This document shows, piece after piece, positions 5,260 through 8,698 of a DNA stretch of 8,698 bases. Below the pieces are notes generated by a model. That model was not told the DNA's origin and made no database searches. It worked only from the letters and a program-made list of their open reading frames with translations. Position 1 is the first letter of the stretch. Each line of letters begins with the position of its first letter. This stretch comes from WS-2 sp964650245 (GTDB lineage: Bacteria > Eisenbacteria > RBG-16-71-46): positions 1 through 8,698 of the forward strand of contig CAZYQK010000132.1 in NCBI GenBank assembly GCA_964650245.1. The letters are read 5' to 3'. The translations under genes were made by a program, and so were the position numbers.

Positions 5260-6180
5260 ATGAGCCGCCGCGCCGAGGTGCCGGCGCCGGGTGCGGTCGA
5301 GCGGCGCCGCGCGTCGCGCTCGCTGTGGGCGGCATGCGAGGCACTGCTCGGTGCCGAGGCCGAGCCGCGCGCCGTGAACCGCGCGCTCGACGCGCTGTGC
5401 GAGGCGTTCGATTGCGACGGGGTCGCACTGCACGCGCTGGCGCCGGGCGGCGCCATCGAGCCGTGCTGCGCGCGCGGCGAGTGGCGCAACGCGCCCGGGG
5501 ATCTGCGCGACTGCGTGAGCGTGCCGCTGTTCCGCGGCGACGAACGCGTGGGCACGCTCGACCTCATGGCGCGGCCCGGCCTGCACTGGCGCCCGGCGCA
5601 GATCGGCCTGATCCGCACTGCTTCCGGGGCGCTGGGTGCCGCACTCGGCGTGCGGATCGAGCTCCAGCGCCTGCGGCATCAGCCCGGGCGCGATCCGGTG
5701 ACCGGCCTGCCCGACTCGCGCGCGTTCCAGGCGCGGCTCACTGAAGAGCTGGGGCGGGCTCGCCGTCACGGCCTGCCGCTCGCGGTGGTCATGGTCGACA
5801 TCGACCGCTTCGCCGCCCTCAATGCGCGTTACGGGCGAAGCGTCGGCGACGCGGTGCTGGCCGAGGCCGCGCTGCTGCTCAAGCTCACGCTGCGCGACTC
5901 GGACCTGCTGGCGCGTCTCGGCGGCGACCGCTACGGCGTCGTGCTGCCCGAGTCCGACGTGTCGGCCGCGCTGCGCTGCGCGGAGCGCGTACGGCGCGGG
6001 CTCGAGGAGCATCGCTTCGCCAGGGTCGGCCGAATCAGCGCGTCGGCGGGCGTCGCGTCCAGCCCGCGCCACGGAATGGATCCGGCCGAGCTCATGAACC
6101 AGCTCGACCACGCCCTGTCGATCGCCAAGAAATCGGGCCGGCGCCGCGTGGCGCTGGTCGAGCAGACCTACTCCCACTAG
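5260..6180 (+). CDS. GAF-GGDEF protein with degenerate active site and intact I-site (probable c-di-GMP receptor)
   Basis: A 306-residue protein with an N-terminal GAF-like domain (about 25-140) and a C-terminal GGDEF domain (145-303, starting DPVTGLPDSRAF). Active diguanylate cyclases need GG(D/E)EF; here it is GGDRY (221-225), so the fourth-position glutamate needed for catalysis is arginine. By contrast the inhibitory-site motif RxxD is intact (R212-D215), five residues before GGDRY as in PleD. D180 and the guanine-contact equivalents N188 and D197 are also kept. The pattern of a dead cyclase with a live I-site is that of c-di-GMP receptors such as PopA and PelD; PelD also pairs GAF with GGDEF. 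ATG 5260 is chosen, 31 bases after the previous stop with a weak GGAA upstream; the in-frame GTG 5137 would overlap the preceding gene by 92 bases and add an unconserved arginine-rich leader. Residual enzyme activity cannot be excluded. Confidence 0.88.
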   Translation: MSRRAEVPAPGAVERRRASRSLWAACEALLGAEAEPRAVNRALDALCEAFDCDGVALHALAPGGAIEPCCARGEWRNAPGDLRDCVSVPLFRGDERVGTLDLMARPGLHWRPAQIGLIRTASGALGAALGVRIELQRLRHQPGRDPVTGLPDSRAFQARLTEELGRARRHGLPLAVVMVDIDRFAALNARYGRSVGDAVLAEAALLLKLTLRDSDLLARLGGDRYGVVLPESDVSAALRCAERVRRGLEEHRFARVGRISASAGVASSPRHGMDPAELMNQLDHALSIAKKSGRRRVALVEQTYSH

Positions 6181-6192
6181 CGGGGAACCGGG

Positions 6193-8256
6193 ATGAAATC
6201 CAAGCCGCCGCAGTCCCCGCACCGAAAGGGGAGCAGCCCCGCCCCGCGCGCGGGCAGCACCCGTGGAAGCCACGCCTCCCAGGCCCCGCCCTCCGAGCCC
6301 GCGCCGGCGGCGCCAACGCTCGCCGAAAGGCCGGCCACCGCCATTACCGGCGCTGCGCCGGCTGCGTTGCCGGCCAATGTGCTCGGCGACGACACACCGG
6401 CGACGCAACCGGCCACCGCGGTCACCGGCGCCGCACCGGCGACGCAAGCGCCCGTCGCGGTCACCGACCTGGCGCCCGCGCTTGCCGTCCCCGTCATCGA
6501 TCTTTCCGACCGCACGCCCGCGGAACCGGAGGCCCCACCCGCGGTGACCGCCGCGCCCGAGGCCGAGCTCGAGGGCGCGGCGCGCGTGCTGGTGGTAGAC
6601 GACGAGCCCTCGGTGGTGGAGGTGTTCCGCGAATTCCTGTCGGGCGAGGGCTACGAACTGTCGGTGGCCTCGAGCGGCGAAGAGGCGCTCCGGCTCATTC
6701 CCGAGCTCAAGCCCGACATCGTGCTCACCGACATCAACCTGCCCGGGCTCTCCGGCCTCGAGGTCATGCGCTTCGCGAAGAGTGTCGACCCGGAGGTCGC
6801 GGTCATCGTCGTCACCGGGTACGCCTCGGCTTCGACCGCGATCGACGCGCTCCGGCAGGGGGCCTACGACTACGTCACCAAGCCATTCGACCTCGACGAT
6901 GTCCATCAGATCGTCGAGCGCGGTGTCGCCAACCGCCGCCTCAAGTCCATCAACCGCCGGCTGGTCGAGGAGCTGCGGCAGAAGAACGAGATTCTGCAAC
7001 GTCACGAGCAGGAGCTGCGCGAGCGGGTGCGGCTCGCGACCTGGCAGATGACAACGCTGTACGAAGTAGGCAAGGAAGTGAGCGCGAACCTCGAGCTCGC
7101 CCCGCGGCTCGCTCTCATCTGCGCGAAGGCGGCCGAGCTGTCGGGCGCTCCCTCGGCGGTGGTCTACCTGAGGAACGCGGAGACCGAGCGGCTCCACCTC
7201 GATGCCGCGTCCGGGGTCGAGATCCCGGATCGTGACGACGGGCCGCCGTTGTTCCTGGCGGACGAGAGCGCGCTCGGGATCTCCTCGTCCGATCCGCGCC
7301 CGGTTCGGCGCGCGAGCTCCGGGGACGGCGCACTGCTGGAGCTGCCGTTGCTCGCCGGTCAGGCGGTGCGCAACATGCTCGCGGTGCCGATGGTGACCGA
7401 GGCCCAGACGCTGGGCGTGATGGTCATACTGAACAAGCCGGGCGGGTTCACCACCGACGACGAGAACTTCCTCGCCCAGTTCGCCTCCCAGGTCGCGATC
7501 GCGGTGCGCAATTCCCAGCTCTACGAGCACACCAAGAGTCTGGACCGCCTCAAGTCCGAGTTCGTGGCAGTGGTCTCCCACGAGATCCGCACCCCACTGA
7601 CGTCGGTCAAGGGCGCGGTCGAGCTGCTGGCGGACGACCACTACTTCCAGAACACCGAGCAGCAGGCCAAGCTCCTGACCATCGCCCACGCCAACGCCGA
7701 GCGGCTGCTGGTGCTGATCAACGACATCCTCGACTTCTCGAAGCTCGAGTCGGCCTCGCTGCCGATGAGCATCGAGCGCCAGCGCCTGGAACCGGTGGTC
7801 CACATGGCGGCGCACAACCTGCGCACTATGATGGAGGAGCGCCGCATTCACCTCGAGATCGTGCTCTCGCCCGAGCTGCCCGATCTTTCGATCGACTCCA
7901 ACCGCATCGCCCAGGTGCTCACCAACCTGCTTTCGAACGCCACCAAGTTCTCGCACACCGGCGGGCGCATCGAGATCACGGCCGAGCCCTGGGAAGGCGT
8001 GGTGCGGGTGGGGGTGCGCGATCACGGCGAAGGTATCGCCTCGCAGGACCTGCCCAAGCTGTTCCGCAAGTTCTCGCAGGTGGACTCCTCGGCGACACGG
8101 AAGGCGGGCGGCACCGGTCTCGGGCTCGTCATCTGCAAGGGCCTGGTCGAGCAGCACGGCGGAAAGATCTGGGTGGAGAGCACGCCCGGGCAGGGCAGCA
8201 CGTTCTACTTCACGCTGCCGATGGCCGAGCGCGCGGTGACACCGGGGCTCAACTAG
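6193..8256 (+). CDS. Soluble hybrid sensor kinase: receiver-GAF-HisKA-HATPase
   Basis: A 687-residue kinase without signal peptide or membrane segments. Residues 1-128 are a low-complexity Pro/Ala/Thr region with imperfect repeats. The receiver domain (about 130-250) has D136/D137, phospho-acceptor D180, T208 and K230. A coiled-coil linker follows (about 240-285, with ELRQKNEILQRHEQELRERV), then a GAF domain (about 290-445), a HisKA domain with H463 in VSHEIRTPLTSVKGAVELL, and an ATPase domain with N582 in the N-box NLLSNATKF, D610 in DHGEGIA, an F-box near 624 and GGTGLGL (639-645). All catalytic residues are present, so it should be active. A receiver at the front suggests control by another kinase or by a relay. 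ATG 6193 follows GGGGA at 6182-6186 and lies 12 bases after the GGDEF gene. It is the last gene of the operon. GAF ligand unknown. Confidence 0.94.
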   Translation: MKSKPPQSPHRKGSSPAPRAGSTRGSHASQAPPSEPAPAAPTLAERPATAITGAAPAALPANVLGDDTPATQPATAVTGAAPATQAPVAVTDLAPALAVPVIDLSDRTPAEPEAPPAVTAAPEAELEGAARVLVVDDEPSVVEVFREFLSGEGYELSVASSGEEALRLIPELKPDIVLTDINLPGLSGLEVMRFAKSVDPEVAVIVVTGYASASTAIDALRQGAYDYVTKPFDLDDVHQIVERGVANRRLKSINRRLVEELRQKNEILQRHEQELRERVRLATWQMTTLYEVGKEVSANLELAPRLALICAKAAELSGAPSAVVYLRNAETERLHLDAASGVEIPDRDDGPPLFLADESALGISSSDPRPVRRASSGDGALLELPLLAGQAVRNMLAVPMVTEAQTLGVMVILNKPGGFTTDDENFLAQFASQVAIAVRNSQLYEHTKSLDRLKSEFVAVVSHEIRTPLTSVKGAVELLADDHYFQNTEQQAKLLTIAHANAERLLVLINDILDFSKLESASLPMSIERQRLEPVVHMAAHNLRTMMEERRIHLEIVLSPELPDLSIDSNRIAQVLTNLLSNATKFSHTGGRIEITAEPWEGVVRVGVRDHGEGIASQDLPKLFRKFSQVDSSATRKAGGTGLGLVICKGLVEQHGGKIWVESTPGQGSTFYFTLPMAERAVTPGLN
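6328..6480 (+). repeat. Imperfect repeats in the Pro/Ala/Thr-rich leader of the hybrid kinase
   Basis: Residues about 46-96 of the kinase repeat a PATA(I/V)TGAAPA-like unit, and part of it has a 13-residue period (TPATQPATAVTGA then APATQAPVAVTDL). At DNA level the 14-base string CACCGGCGACGCAA occurs at 6395-6408 and again at 6434-6447, 39 bases apart and in frame. This looks like a disordered tether that grew by in-frame duplication. It may vary in length between strains. Confidence 0.6.
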
Positions 8257-8260
8257 GGCC

Positions 8261-8280
8261 CGCGGCGGCGCTCCGCTGCG
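8261..8280 (+). terminator. GC hairpin just after the operon's last stop codon
   Basis: Bases 8261-8268 (CGCGGCGG) pair with 8273-8280 (CCGCTGCG) as an eight-pair stem, one pair being G-U, around a four-base CGCT loop. It starts four bases after the kinase stop codon. No T-run follows, so if it ends transcription it would be of the U-less kind suggested for GC-rich bacteria; it may equally protect the 3' end of the message. Confidence 0.35.
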
Positions 8281-8289
8281 ACATCGCGC

Positions 8290-8319
8290 TTGACCGGCCG
8301 CGGCTCCGCTCGCTAAGTT
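8290..8319 (+). promoter_or_regulatory. Weak sigma-70-type promoter candidate
   Basis: TTGACC (8290-8295) matches the -35 consensus at five of six positions. TAAGTT (8314-8319), 18 bases further on, keeps the first, second and last bases of the -10 consensus. It would serve the gene starting at 8377. The -10 part sits between two copies of CGCTCGCT (8307-8314 and 8321-8328), so the region is repetitive and the match may be chance. Confidence 0.3.
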
Positions 8320-8376
8320 GCGCTCGCTCCGTTCCGGACGGGACGAGGCGAAGAGATCGAACCGGATTCCATTTCC

Positions 8377-8698
8377 ATGAGCGCCACGGACGACGCCTCT
8401 AGCCCTTCGCGGGCCGCCCCCGCTGCCGGCCACCGCCGCGCAGCGCGATTGCTCCTGCTGGTCGGCGCCGTCGCGGGCGCCGCGCTGGGCGTCGCGGCCG
8501 GGCCGCGGTTGTTCCCGGGCCAACTGCCGCTCTTCGAGACTCGAATCGTCTGGCCCGGGCCGGTCCCGGGGCCGGGTGACGGGCCCCGCGACTGGCCGCG
8601 CGGCGCGAGCGTCGCGCCGGACCGGCGCGCGGAGCCGCCCCATCTCGTGGTTCGCGCCCCGGACGCCGCCGCCGCCGAGGCGCTCGCTGGCGCGCTCG
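8377..8698 (+). CDS. Membrane-anchored protein of unknown function (3' end outside window)
   Basis: An open frame of 107 codons continues past the window end. ATG 8377 is the first start after an in-frame TAA at 8314-8316, with no other start codon between; no clear ribosome-binding site precedes it. Residues 1-24 are Ala/Ser-rich and end in a basic patch (HRRAAR). Then comes one hydrophobic segment (about 25-42, LLLLVGAVAGAALGVAAG), which fits an N-in signal anchor or an uncleaved signal peptide; no lipobox cysteine is seen. After it lies a proline/glycine-rich linker and the start of a folded part (LVVRAPDAAAAEALAGAL). The family is not recognised from this piece. It is separated from the operon by 120 bases holding a hairpin and a weak promoter candidate, so it may be a separate transcription unit. 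The protein would sit in the inner membrane facing outward. Confidence 0.6.
   Translation, partial: MSATDDASSPSRAAPAAGHRRAARLLLLVGAVAGAALGVAAGPRLFPGQLPLFETRIVWPGPVPGPGDGPRDWPRGASVAPDRRAEPPHLVVRAPDAAAAEALAGAL

Noticed and set aside
4836..5260. The DHp-only gene as a frameshifted full-length kinase
   Set aside because: No ATPase motif (N-box, DxGxG, GxGxG) is present in any frame after 5228 before the GGDEF protein begins.
8290..8340. A FliA-type promoter before the last gene, suggested by CTAAGTTG
   Set aside because: The expected GCCGATAA-like -10 element is absent at the right distance; only a weak sigma-70 match remains.
5182..8643. A 1153-codon open frame on the minus strand
   Set aside because: It is antisense to two clear domain-bearing genes (GGDEF and hybrid kinase). 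Its Arg/Gly/His/Gln-rich composition is the usual shadow of GC-rich coding DNA, and no motif is visible.

Overview
The window is a very GC-rich stretch of bacterial DNA (by eye about 70% G+C, not counted). It is packed with signal-transduction and sigma-factor genes, all on the + strand. It carries a sigma-54 activator, a FliA-type sigma factor and an FlhG-type ATPase, so the organism is probably a flagellated or once-flagellated Gram-negative-type bacterium. A deep-branching high-GC lineage (Eisenbacteria, Gemmatimonadota or Myxococcota-like) would fit, but the sequence alone does not settle the taxon.

Layout. (1) 3-344: the 3' end of a histidine kinase. It overlaps a complete NtrC-type, sigma-54-dependent response regulator (286-1722). 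(2) 1723-2091: a 369-base non-coding region with a near-consensus sigma-54 promoter (2035-2050) and a possible upstream activator site. (3) 2092-8256: eight closely packed genes that look like one operon. They encode a stand-alone receiver protein, a sigma region-4-like helix-turn-helix protein, a 91-residue unknown, FlhG, FliA/WhiG sigma, a protein with only a histidine-kinase dimerisation (DHp) domain, a GAF-GGDEF protein with a degenerate active site and an intact c-di-GMP I-site, and a soluble REC-GAF-histidine kinase. Most junctions overlap (including two GTGA overlaps) or are separated by 12-31 bases. (4) 8257-8376: a hairpin and a weak promoter candidate. (5) 8377-8698: the start of a membrane-anchored protein cut by the window end.

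How the parts may work together (inference). The upstream kinase/regulator pair would switch on the sigma-54 promoter. That would express a second-tier sigma-28 factor together with FlhG, giving a sigma-54 to sigma-28 hierarchy as known from polar flagellar systems. The unusual part is the company: FlhF is absent next to FlhG, and the operon also encodes what could be a phosphorelay (hybrid kinase, DHp-only shuttle, stand-alone receiver), a sigma region-4-only protein and a probable c-di-GMP receptor. This combination is the best candidate here for an undescribed regulatory system. No mobile elements, RNA genes or CRISPR arrays were seen.
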